Assembly (NCBI RefSeq): GCF_902148855.1
Contig: NC_043963.1
Span: forward strand, 37,064,327 to 37,128,326
Direction: 5' to 3'
From: Sphaeramia orbicularis
Lineage: Eukaryota > Chordata > Actinopteri > Kurtiformes > Apogonidae
Length of the DNA stretch: 64,000 bases
Below are positions 42,085 through 64,000 of the stretch, piece after piece. Below the pieces are notes generated by a model that saw only the letters and a list, made by a program, of their open reading frames with translations, was not told where the DNA came from and ran no database searches. A program made the translations under genes and the position numbers. The number at the start of each line of letters is the position of its first letter. Positions within the stretch are counted from its first letter, which is position 1.

Positions 42085-42200
42085 TGTTGATTGGGCTTTA
42101 GCGAGCTGTACTAGAGCCAATCAGAGGGAAACCGGACAGCGAAGACACGGTAAGGCAGACCCGATTGAAGGCATTGGTAGTTGTCAGCACGGATTGGTTT
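42085..42200 (+). promoter_or_regulatory. Presumed nfya promoter and first exon with CCAAT cluster
   Basis: A GC-richer block ends in a good donor (ACACG|GTAAGG at 42149/42150), taken as the non-coding first exon of nfya. Four CCAAT pentamers lie within 108 bases: reverse at 42090-42094, forward at 42117-42121 (AGCCAATCAG, a full NF-Y consensus), reverse at 42173-42177 and reverse at 42193-42197. A YY1-like CGCCATTTTG is just upstream at about 42064. The start site itself is not visible. Confidence 0.55.
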
Positions 42201-42945
42201 GTCAGGGACCAACCAAATTACTAACCCTGCTAAATGCAAAAAAATCGAATGGCAGTTTGATTTCGACCGCTGCGTCCCAGAGTGGAAATAACATGTTGTT
42301 TCCAATGTCGGCTCTTGTTAGGAAACATGATCTCTGTTGGTCGACAAGCCTTAGCTAACGTTAGCTTAGTAAGCTACAAAATCGTTTGTCAAACAAAGGA
42401 ATGGTTGGTAATACCGACATCCAGTCATCAATAAACGCTGTCAAGGACACCATCCCTGTGTATAAATGAGAATAAGCCGTCTGAAGGCTGGCTTTGACTG
42501 CTTTTAACGCGTTAACTAGCCTTTCCTGGTCTTTCTGGTATTTACCATGTACTAAATATTCACCAGCCAACCGAGCTAGCATTGTTAGCTTCCTCACAAA
42601 AAACACTCAGTTAAAGCATTTAAGCAGCCAGTGTATTTAGAGGCTTCATAAATATATAACTACTGTAGATATCAGACCATTATATTCTGTATCTTAGTCT
42701 CATGTTGAACTAATCTAATCAGTCTTTAAACCCGTTATTATGCAAAACATTAGGGACATTTTACGTTAGAGTGACGCAAGACCTAGCTAACTGTTAGCAC
42801 GAATAAAATGAACAACCTTGCCTATCCTGTGTGATGAAGGTGATTACGTTTTATTGCTAACATAACGAATGTTTAATGGGTGAAAAGAATACATTTTTCG
42901 TTATCTTCTTTTTTTCTCAAGAGAGGCTTGGGACAATAACAAGCT

Positions 42946-45900
42946 ATGGAGCAGTACACCACTGCCACCACCACCACTGGGGAGCAGATAGTAGTGCAGA
43001 CTGCCAATGGACAAATCCAGCAGCAGGTGAGCTGAGACCCATGAATTTTGCTCTGTCTAATATATTGACTTAATCTAATTTAGTCTCACAGGGAAGAGGA
43101 ACCCAGAATAAAGACGATCCCATCAGTGCAAAGGCTAGATTTTCCAAATAATAAATTGTCCTGCCTTGTCTGCAGACACAGGGCACAGTGACGGCTGTGC
43201 AGCTGCAAACAGAGGCTCCAGTAGTGACGGCCTCAGGTCAGCAGGTGCAGACACTCCAGGTAGTGGTGTCACCGCCGCCCTGTGTCAGTGTCATGACATT
43301 GTTGCAATTCACGAGTTTGCATGCTTCACCCCAGACTTTTTTTTTTTTTTTTCAACCCAGCTCAGTGGTATTTGGTTCATCCTCCCTCCCAGCATGCTTT
43401 GCAGCTGCCTGAACTGCATGTTCCTCAGCACAGTGTGTTGTGTGGCAGCCTCAAGTTTCTGCTTGTGCTCTCATGGCTGTTGAAATATTTGTTTTTGTTT
43501 CTTGCTTTTATAAGCAAGTTACATAAACCAGACATTTTTCATTGTGATGTGGATGAAAGCCATTTAAAGCATGAGTCACGTCAATGTGTTTCGGTGAATC
43601 TTGCAGGGAAAAAAACCTTCCAAGGTTGACTTGTAACTGTAATCATTACAGTTTTACACATAGTAATATTCATTTTGGCCTTTTTTGGTTTCATGGTCCC
43701 CATCCTAAATGCAGAGTTCCTTCACTCAGGCATTTTTTCCCCTGACATGTTTGCAGCCATTGGCTCTCACTCATCAAGGTATCATACCAGCCATGTTCAG
43801 TTTCAGACTTGCCTAAGTAGATATCTTAGTTTAACTACAACACAACCATGAATGCAAGGAGGATGTGCGCATGTTGCCAGAGTCAAACTTAACTGAATAA
43901 AGGTTTAGAATATACTGTAGTTTGTAGCATATTGACACTGGAAGTAGATTATTTAAAATTTTTGTATGAGAGAAATAATGGCACATGTTTGTACTGAGAA
44001 ATTGTATTTTCACCGTCATTGTGAATATGTATGATAAATGTGCTGTACAAGACTGAAACTTGGTGAATGAGAAACATTTTTATTTCATGCATACCAGTCC
44101 TCCTTCATGCCCATGACACTCATGTTTGTTGAACATTTATCTATCTGATGGAGCCCTCAATATGTGGGTCACACAACTGCGAGGTTAGTTTGGTTATTTA
44201 TCACAAGTCATTTGCAATAGTGAATAAAGTTGTTGCACATTGTAGCTTTCCCCATATTGTGCAGGCCTAATGTATATCATGAAATGAAATTTAAGAAATA
44301 TATTCATTGATTGAATATTCCTAATTCTCCTGAAACTGTAACAGTCAGATACGAATTGAAATCTGTATAAGAAAAAAAACCTGTGGAAGTGCAAGTATAA
44401 CGGCATCCTGTTTCTGTCTGTAGGTCCAGGGACAGCCTCTGATGGTCCAGGTGAGCGGTGGGCAGCTCATCACTTCATCAGGGCAGCCCATCATGGTCCA
44501 GGCTATGTCAGGGGGTCAAGGTCAAACCATAATGCAGGTTCCGGTATCTGGAGCCCAGGGACTTCAGCAGGTAAGGAGTGAAGCGCAGTCACCAGATCAG
44601 ATCATATTCTTTGTGAGTAGAAGTATCGGCTAGTGACATGTTTTGGAATTGCATTGTGTCTCACAAAGGCCTCTTGCTTTTACATTTATGAAATTTTTTT
44701 TGACACTGTATTGACCAAAAATATTAGTTGAAGTTATTTTTTATGCACATAAAATCATGGCACAATCATTTGTATTGAGAAGCAAATTAGCTCATTTAAA
44801 TTTAACAGACCGTACCAAAAGTAGCGGTGAGACTCGGATGAATGCAAATGCAGATCCCCCAGTTATTCCCCATATTTTACTCAAATATTCCTGTGTGTTT
44901 GATTCTATGACAATGTTCCTAATATTAGATTCTAAAAACTGGTACTGTTTCTCACCGTTGTGGCCCTCAGGTCAGACTCTTGCAGTACACAGCTTTAGTA
45001 TATCATTTGTTGATAAATACAATGGTGGGTGCATAGTCTGTGTAATTATCTATTGTGAACTGACCAGATTATAAACAATGAAGTTTATATTCCTCACTGC
45101 ATCTGTGCTTATAGATTTTGTTTTAAAATAAATGAATGGATTTCAGCAAAGGTTTAGGAGTTTCTGCCAGAACTTGGAGAGAATCTACCTCTTTAGTAAA
45201 AAAGCTGAATGCATTCCAATCCGAGGGTGGTTTTGTGTTCCTGTTCAGATCCAGCTGGTGCAGCCGGGACAGATCCAGTTGCAGGGCGGTCAGACCCTCC
45301 AGCTCCAGGGTCAGCAGGGTCAGCCCCAGCAGATCATCATTCAGCAGCCTCAGACAGCCATCACTGCTGGACAGAACCAGGTGCCAAATCCTGTCAAGTT
45401 TCTCCTGCTTTGATGTGGAAATATGTTTAATTAAAGCATTATTACTGAGTACCCTCACATTTTCCCACAGGGGCAGCAGATCAGCGTGCAGGGCCAGCAG
45501 GTAGCCCAGACGGCTGACGGACAGACCATCGTCTACCAGCCTGTAAATGCAGACGGCACCGTACTACAGCAGGGTAAAGTCAACTCTGCCTTCACCTTTT
45601 AATGCGTCTCCTCTGTGTTATACCTGGTTGTCCTTATGAATAAAAATGATGAAGATGATCTGTGCTTGTAGGAATGATCACCATTCCAGCCGCCAGCTTG
45701 GCAGGCGCCCAGATTGTACAAGCAGGCGGTGCCAACACCAACACTACTAACAGCGGCCAAGGCACTGTGACCGTCACCCTGCCCGTCTCCGGCAACATGG
45801 TCAATGCAGGTGGAATGGTCATGGTAAGACCCTGTGCAGAGGTACCCAGCATCTTTTTTTTTTTTTAACCTTTTTAAAAACTTTCACATGCCGGTGGGTG

Positions 45901-48059
45901 ATGTGGTGGAGGTCACAGCACATGTAAAGCTCTCCCATGTTTTATTATAATTTTTTGTCAGCAGTAAATGTACCACTGGACTGGTGTTCACACTCAAAAT
46001 GAGCCCCGGCCTGTTTGTCAGGCGTTTTCACCTTTTGTCTGATTTTAGTACGTGTAATTATTGCGAACAGTGAGATTAATTTTTGACTTACGGGAGGATT
46101 TATACTTAAGCCTGTCATTAGTGAATAAGTTTTGGTGACTAATGCAGTTCCTGAACATTAACTGAGACACAAGTGTAATTTAACAGTAATAACCAGAAAC
46201 GTGTTTGTGTGCACAACAGTACAACTACCCTGCACACTGTCCTCTATTGTTTAGTAAAAGATAATTCAGAAGCACATCTATATCATCTACATTTTGAAGT
46301 TTAGTCTTAGTAAACATTCATGAATATGCAATATATGAAAAAACACTTATTTTCCCAAAATGTTTTTGGATTAAGAGAGTTAATTTGCATTATGGCAAAT
46401 GAAGACACCTCAAATAAATGATTATGTACCAGACATTTAATTGATCTAAGTGATCAGCTCATTGATTCTTAGCTGGTACTGTTTGTATTGAGCATATTTT
46501 TTTTCTGTTTAGTTACTGAGTACATTTATATGTTCAAAATGTTGTTTTTTGCTCATATTCTGAGAAAAACAATATTCCTACTAAGTCATATACATGGCTG
46601 ATGGAGAAGAATGTTACTTATTGCCAGTCTACATTGAACCATACATAGTGATGATTAATACAACATAATGACAAGAGTCCCTGGTTCTGGTTTGCTTCTG
46701 TGGATCAGAACAGGATTTTTTCCAGTATTTTGCACCAGCAGTGGATTATATGACCACGTGAACAGAACCTTTCACTTTCTTTTCTTCAGCTAACTTCTTG
46801 AAAACGCCTGTGCAATTTTTTGATGAGAAAAAGCTACATTTGGAATAAACTAAGCCTAACATGGTGTTTACATTTCAAATTAAAAATATTATTTTCAGAG
46901 TAATTAGTGGAACATTTGTGAACATCTAACATAGTTATTACAGTTATCAATGCTGTATAGATTTAATGCACTTAGATACTATTTTCTGTCTGTACATAAT
47001 GATGTCTTCCTTGTTTTTCTTTTTTCTTTTCATATTTTTTCCAACATATTCTAAGTTCTGTGTGCCTTTTGTGTGTGTTTTCCTCTGTTGTTAGATGGTG
47101 CCTGGAGGTGGTGGAGTTCCCACAATGCAACGTATCCCACTGCCAGGGGCTGAGATGCTGGAGGAGGAGCCGTTGTACGTCAACGCTAAGCAGTACCACC
47201 GTATCCTGAAGCGGAGACAAGCCCGGGCTAAGCTGGAGGCAGAGGGCAAGATTCCCAAAGAGAGGAGGGTAAATAAGTTTGGTCATTATAAGTGTTTTCG
47301 TTGACATGTAAACTCAATCTGTAAACAATAGGTGATTCCTGCCTCACTGTTTCAGTTTATATTAAAACAAAGTGGATTCTAATGCAAACATTTTATCACA
47401 CATAGTGATTTGTTTTTACCACATTTCTTCAAATTGTGACCGGGACCTTTATTGATCTCAACTGCTGAAGGCATTTGGCATGTATTAGGGATAGTCCTTT
47501 ATTTCTGCTTTTCCTCTGATAAGTCATATTTTCAGTTAATATGTTATATATTTTGTTGTGTGTCTGCTCCAATGAGTTTTTATTTGAGGAAATGCAGAAG
47601 TTTTATTTAACACTGACTAAATGTAAAATAGATAAAACACAAGATTTGTTCGACATCTGCCCATTCAGTAGTTTTTGTGTAATTGGCAGCATTTCAACAT
47701 GTACTCGTGCAGATCTGGCTAATTATTTTCAGAAGGTAACTTACAGTTTTGTTTGTTTTTGTCAGAAATATCTTCACGAGTCCCGTCATCGTCATGCTAT
47801 GCAGCGTAAGAGAGGGGATGGAGGACGTTTCTTTTCACCTAAAGACAAAGAAGAAATGGCTTTGGCCCTGGCACAGGTACGGAGCTGTGTGTGGAGGGAT
47901 TTTTACCAATTATGTTTTGTGGCTTAAGGTGTTAAAACAACCACAGTATTTTGTGTTGATCTCACTGTTTTTCTTTTCTTCTCCTCTCCAAAGCAGCAGC
48001 AGGATGTCGGCCAGGCAGGTGGAGATGAGACGGTGGCTCAGATGATTCGAGTCTCATAG
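42946..48059 (+). CDS. nfya: Nuclear transcription factor Y subunit alpha (NF-YA)
   Basis: Sequence-specific subunit of the trimeric CCAAT-binding factor NF-Y. The exon carrying ATG begins at 42922. Coding parts: 42946-43026, 43176-43259, 44424-44570, 45249-45380, 45471-45573, 45672-45823, 47095-47268, 47766-47876 and 47994-48059. They total 1050 nt, or 349 residues (human long form 347). The N-terminal two thirds is the glutamine-rich activation domain (EQIVVQTANGQIQQQ, QGQPLMVQVSGGQLITSSGQ). The conserved core follows: the A1 helix for NF-YB/YC binding (EPLYVNAKQYHRILKRRQAR, residues about 258-276), then the A2 DNA-binding helix (YLHESRHRHAMQRKRG, from about 293), and GGRFFSP. It ends VAQMIRVS. 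The exon 43176 donor could also lie three bases later, and the last exon has CAG-repeat acceptors, so the length may vary by one or two residues. Confidence 0.96.
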
Positions 48060-48968
48060 CACTGTTGACCAAACCACCCTTTATGTCTTTGAACTACATC
48101 TTGCCTAAGACTCCTCATCCCAGCCAAACCATCTGTTGTACCCCCTCCTGTCATTTGTGCTCACATCTGCCCCACCATCATCCACCCACCTACCCACAGC
48201 TCCAGTCTCTGTTGGCGTTTGGCCCCTTCACTGGTCTTCCAGGCACCTGGCCACATGGATGCTGAGCCTGAGGACTGCTCTGTTCCTCTTCTCGCATATC
48301 GAAGATGCTTCCGGCTTTTGTGGTCAAGCTCTTAGGGCCAACGTTTAATTTAATTTATCTTTTTTTCATATGGTTTTGTTTGGACAATGTTAACATGTGA
48401 AGGTTTGTGGAACCAGGTCAGAAATGACAGCTGTGAAGCCATATTCTGTTGAAAACTGGTCCATTTAAAAGTTGAGATTTGTCACCAGGGGATACTTTTT
48501 GCTTATATTGTATTTTTGGTGAATGGTACAGCCTTTTGATTTACTCATTAGGAGTTAATGATAAACTTGTCATGTGTCTTATGTGATGTTTTGAATTTTG
48601 AGGTTTTTTTTTTTTTCATCCCATGTACTTTGGGGGACACTCTATGTTGTAGGTGTAGCCTACATTGTTAAGCAGTGACTAATGTGCGATGCTAAAGTTG
48701 AAAAAATTTTGTACAGAAATTATTTTCCCCTCAATGTATATTGGATGTACTAAGTTGCTCAGTGGATGGACTTGGTGTTCATAGGTTAAAAAAAGAGTAA
48801 GTGTTGCATCATATAACATATACTATTCATGTACTTATTTAGTAGTCAGTCCACATGAGTGTTCTTGCTTTTTTTATTGTAGTTTTTTACCCATGAAGTG
48901 CAGTCCTGCAATGTTTTTTATAATTAAAAAAAGTTGGAAGGTGAATTCATGAAACATTGTCAATTAAA
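48060..48968 (+). other. 3' UTR of nfya
   Basis: Sequence after the nfya stop codon without coding exons. It is CT-rich at first (CCACCCACCTACCCAC), then AT-rich. ATTAAA at 48963-48968 is a plausible poly(A) signal, giving a roughly 0.9-kb tail, as is usual for NF-YA mRNAs. Confidence 0.45.
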
Positions 48969-49109
48969 TTTTATGAAGTAATTTCATTTTATTTGTTGTT
49001 ACTTGTTGAAGTAGTTTAATGTATAATGTTTAAGTCTTACTTTTTATCTTAGAATACAGTGCGTGGTCTGACAGCAAATCACACGTTTAGGTTCAACAGA
49101 CAGTGTATA

Positions 49110-49530
49110 GCTTTTTAGATTATTTATTTATTATGGACAGTGCATATTGATGAACATCTACAACAATTGCAGCTATAAATATGACAGATTGTAGCAACAG
49201 TGCAAATTTCCGTCTGTAGTCCCTAGGCAGGTGACGAGAAAGACAACTGACAAGAGACAAAACAACACAGTGAGGACAATCTACTCATGGTTACAGGCTT
49301 GGTTTTCATTCATCCAATGTTAAAGTTGTGATTTGGAGGAGGCATGTGATTGTGAGTCTCTTATGTTGGGTGGTAAATTTTTCCAATATTCAGTTCAGTG
49401 ACAGAAAGCATAGTTTGTCCGAAAGTAGTGCGGTTGGACTATAGCTTTAAAAAACTGTATGGAACCACTGTCAATTTCCAGACCTCGGGTGTGAATAAGA
49501 GATGGTCACAATGCTGAACTACAGTACTTG
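49110..49530. repeat. Dispersed fish repeat
   Basis: Begins GATTATTTATTTATTATGGA and CAGTGCATATTGATGAACAT, a phrase common in teleost interspersed repeats. It continues with ATTTTTCCAATATTCAGTTC and ACTGTATGGAACCACTGTCA. I cannot name the family. Confidence 0.4.
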
Positions 49531-50059
49531 CATTTTTGCATCAGAGGAAGCAGGGTTGTTCTATCGAGTATTGACTTCAAAAGTTAAAACATGAATATTG
49601 CACTCCAAAAATGGATATATTTTATATTTACATATATTAGTTTCCATTTTCTACACGTACATGGCAAAGAAAGCTTATTTATACAGCATGTTTCATACGC
49701 AGACAAAAAGGCATCCAGATAAACATGCTTAAGCAGTAAGAAAAATATTTCCTTAGAATCTAAATGACACTGCTTGTCTTGGGAATGTTATTGTAGTCAC
49801 TAAAGGCCAATAAGTTAATTTTACTCAGTCACATGCATATAAACAGTAAAACCAAGGACTTTTTTTTTTTTTAACCAAGACAATGACTTTGCATCTCATC
49901 AACTGTCACGATTTTACAGATTTAAACCAGTGAAAGTACTCCTTAAAAGAGCTCAAATATAACATTCACAGAGCACCGCTGAGTTATTTTCCCTCCATGG
50001 GACAAAGTAATAAAGGTTTGTCCTCTGAACTAGACCTCCCAGGTTAAACTGTCCCGAGC

Positions 50060-50657
50060 AGGATCCACCAATCACAGTTCAGATTTAGAGACTTACATCC
50101 ACAGCCGGCCAATCATATTCGATGAGGCGGGCGTTCTACTCCCCATCGGATGCTCGGCCGTCACAGTTACTGCAGCCATGGAAACAGAACATGAGCTCGC
50201 GCCAACACACAAGCATCGCGTGTAACGACCTCGACTTATGTAACGGAATAACGAGTCTCCGTTACCGAGCCGCTTCCTCCCCACCGGCTCTCACTGGCTG
50301 ATAACCGCCTACACACTGCCCACTTGTTCAGGTGACAGCCCCAACACACCGCCCTCTCCCCTTCCCCGTCGGAGATGTAGCTGTCTGTGGATGACAGCAG
50401 ACCTGAAGGACCGAAACAAGTGCTCTGATACAAACTACTGCACCTAGCAAACAGGCTAATTCTCTCCTGAAGTAAGCTAACTACTTAAGCTAAGCGCCAA
50501 GGTCTAGTGGAAGTACTTCAGAGGAGATTCGGTCATTTTAAGCCACGAAGCAGAGAGAGAAGGGGTGAAAAAAGGCGACATACAAGCCGTCGTTAGTCTG
50601 AACTGAGTCCAGAACCGGCTTTTCTCCCCAGGACCAGAGCAGCACCACCTGGATGCG
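50060..50657 (+). promoter_or_regulatory. Presumed CpG-rich promoter and 5' UTR of the ahcyl gene
   Basis: Compared with its surroundings this stretch is rich in CG dinucleotides. It holds two CCAAT boxes (CACCAATCAC near 50066 and GGCCAATCAT near 50105). It leads into the first coding exon with no splice site needed. No TATA box was seen. The transcription start is unknown. Confidence 0.45.
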
Positions 50658-62052
<11,395 letters not shown>

Positions 62053-62123
62053 TAGTCCATGGTTGATTCATTTATTTTTCTGTCAGCCTCAAACATCCAC
62101 CTGTCATGGGGTTGCAATACACT

Positions 62124-63146
62124 AAGGGCCGACTCTATTAAAGGTTTGCGTGTATTAAAACGTATGCAAACTCATTGCACATGCAAAAAAATGTACAAAC
62201 TGATTTACTAACAGTGCATAATAAGGGTTGCGTCTTTCAAAGGCGCAAAATAGCGTGTCTGCATCCAGTTAGTACATTTGCCACAATGAATATGCAATTT
62301 GGGGCATTTACACACAGTTGTGCGTGTGTTGGGAGGAGAAAATGTAAATATATTAATTTAGCACACGCAAAGTGATTTGTCAAACCCGAAAGCAGTTTTG
62401 CTGATAGAAACTGTGACTATATTTAACACATCTCAAAAGGAGGTGCAAATGGGTTGGATGTATAATTGCGCACGTATGGAAGTGGTTAGGAGACATTGAA
62501 ATGATGAAACGAGATGCAGAAAATGCATTTTTCACCCTCCTGTGAACATTTTTGGAGTGACAGAAGAAAAAATAACTGAGACATATGCACCCCCCCCACA
62601 CACACACGCACACACATACACACTTTACGGGACTCTTTTCCACTCCTGATGATTGTGATTAAAAATATGCACTGACATTAGGTTACAGTGTGACAAAATT
62701 GTGTGCATGTGACAGTCATTCAATCCAACTACCCCCCCCCACACACACACACACGTGCATGCACACATGCGCGCGTGCACACACACACACACGCACACAC
62801 ACACACACCTTTAAAATGAAAACTAAATGAATGAATGACTGAGTCATGCAATACCTTCTATGACAAAACTCCTCCAACGTCACATTCCCGTGCATCTGGA
62901 TCATTCAGTCACTGTTCCCATTAGTGCTGCTGTATCCCAGAGCAATTTCTACAGTGTATTGTCTCCAGTAGCGCATGCAAAACCCTCATTTAAATAGGGC
63001 GGTCACCAAGACTTTGCGCCTGTTGTAATTTGCGCAAGCAATCTTTGTAAATCACCCGCAAACCATGGTCACACCCCACACGTAAAATTCTAGATTGCGC
63101 AAGCAAATTATTACACGCAAATTGGGATCTTAGTAGATCCGGCCCT
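62124..63146. mobile_element. AGGGCCG-ended inverted-repeat element
   Basis: The left end is AGGGCCGACTCTATTAAAGG followed by TTTGCGTGTATTAAA. The right end in reverse is AGGGCCGGATCTACTAAGAT followed by CCCAATTTGCGTGTAATAA. Subterminal zones are full of TTGCGC/GCGCAA words. It contains two CA-type microsatellites. No target duplication was evident, so the superfamily is open. It lies in the last ahcyl intron seen. Confidence 0.6.
62740..62808 (+). repeat. Alternating purine-pyrimidine microsatellite
   Basis: After a short C run, the sequence alternates purine and pyrimidine almost without break (ACACAC, then CACGTGCATGCACACATGCG, CGCGTGCACAC). Such tracts favour left-handed Z-DNA. A shorter CA tract lies at about 62597-62621. 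Both are inside the element at 62124-63146. Confidence 0.8.
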
Positions 63147-64000
63147 GAAAATATTGTTTTAATAGTCAAATATTTCATTAAAGGAGTGATTTTTACCTTT
63201 TTTTTTAAATGGAATTATGCATTTTAAAACATTTCCCTGTGGTCTACATAAACTGTAAATGCTATGCTTGGGTCTGAATTCTTCATTAATTCAACTCCAC
63301 AGGTCCATCTTCAACCCTATTTCTGTGTAATGACACCAGAAAGGTTGTTTTAAATGTTGGTCCTTTAAATGCAAATGAGCCACTTTACGCCCCACCCCCT
63401 CCAGGTTGTTGACCATGCTTTCTGTCCCATTCAACCAACAACTGAACATTTTAGGTAATCGGCTCGAAGTTTGGACATATTTTCAGTATGGACTACAACT
63501 GCTACTGCTGACAAACAGTTATGGTGCACGCAGAGAGATGTTCATCAGAAGTCTTGACCTTATATGTGCAAATGTCGTTATGTAACTAGTTATAGATGTA
63601 ACAAATTACGCAGGAATTGAAACAGGTTGTAGAAGTCCACTCGATTTTTGCCAAAATGAATATAAAGATAGCTTTGCAGCACCTGGAGGGTTCAAATTCA
63701 AACTTTATGAACTATTAGGGTCCAAATACACAAATAAATGTACCGAAGACTAATAAAAGGGGATTTAGCAAAATATGACCCCTTTAAATTTTATTTCATT
63801 CCAACACCATTTTACAGACAAAAACTACATTATTTTACACAAATAAAAACTGCTCCCTTTCTGAAACTCAAGTTGTTAATGACCATCCAGCCAGAAAAAA
63901 TTAACCTAAATGTAATAAATCATTTTTGTTCCTATGAACAGGACAATAAAAGAAAAATGAACCTCACTTTCATTTTCACCTAAATCACACAGCAGAGTTT
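63147..64000 (+). other. Intron sequence to the window edge
   Basis: Continues the ahcyl intron that begins at 62012. The next exon of the family, expected to start with the hydrolase segment after [11 protein letters not shown], is not present. No other feature was recognised. Confidence 0.55.

Noticed and set aside
45123-45504. Several overlapping open frames around the nfya glutamine-rich exons
   Set aside because: They are other frames of the CAG-rich nfya exons. Only the frame reading IQLVQPGQIQLQGGQ fits the family.
50093-50433. Minus-strand open frames in the ahcyl promoter region, possibly a divergent gene
   Set aside because: They sit in CpG-rich sequence where stops are scarce, and no protein family is recognisable. 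A divergent non-coding transcript cannot be excluded.

Overview
The window is nuclear DNA from a bony fish, most likely a teleost. Genes are split into many short exons with GT..AG introns, the proteins match vertebrate families closely, and introns and spacers are AT-rich and filled with the small non-autonomous DNA transposons typical of teleosts. I see no bacterial, viral or LTR-element genes.

Six protein genes can be read. (1) fance, + strand, 3' part only, to 3404: the DNA-repair adaptor of the Fanconi anaemia core complex. (2) piwil1, + strand, 5165-20873: a complete 20-coding-exon PIWI Argonaute of 855 residues with the slicer residues present. (3) rpl10a, + strand, 25330-27995: a complete ribosomal protein of 216 residues. 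(4) ngrn (neugrin), - strand, 29599-35411: three exons, 302 residues, with mobile elements in both introns. (5) nfya, + strand, coding 42946-48059: the CCAAT-binding subunit of NF-Y, 349 residues. (6) an IRBIT-type adenosylhomocysteinase-like gene (ahcyl1 more likely than ahcyl2), + strand, first coding exon 50658-50849, running off the right end after the fifth exon at 62011. These genes do not form an operon or a shared pathway; they are neighbours by chromosome history.

The rest is largely mobile DNA. At least five families of inverted-repeat elements lie between TTAA sites (piggyBac-like by that hallmark), and one family with TTAACCC/GGGTCTTTATGGGTTAA ends has four copies plus a fragment. 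hAT-like elements with 8-bp target duplications occur upstream of rpl10a, in ngrn, in piwil1 and, nested in one another, upstream of nfya. A pogo-like remnant lies in piwil1, a Tc1-like MITE lies in the ahcyl gene, and two LINE 3' ends are present, one of which sits almost on a splice donor of ngrn.

The oddest region is 20.8-23.4 kb, just downstream of the piwil1 stop codon. It holds a 0.47-kb minisatellite inside the 3' UTR, then a 0.6-kb foldback whose two arms each carry the same coding-like C-terminus facing inward, then a second, partial copy of the last piwil1 exon plus its 3' UTR. Other points of interest are a candidate alternative first exon of the ahcyl gene at 56671 and a cluster of four CCAAT pentamers in the presumed promoter of nfya, whose product binds CCAAT. 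No wholly new biological system could be demonstrated from the sequence alone.
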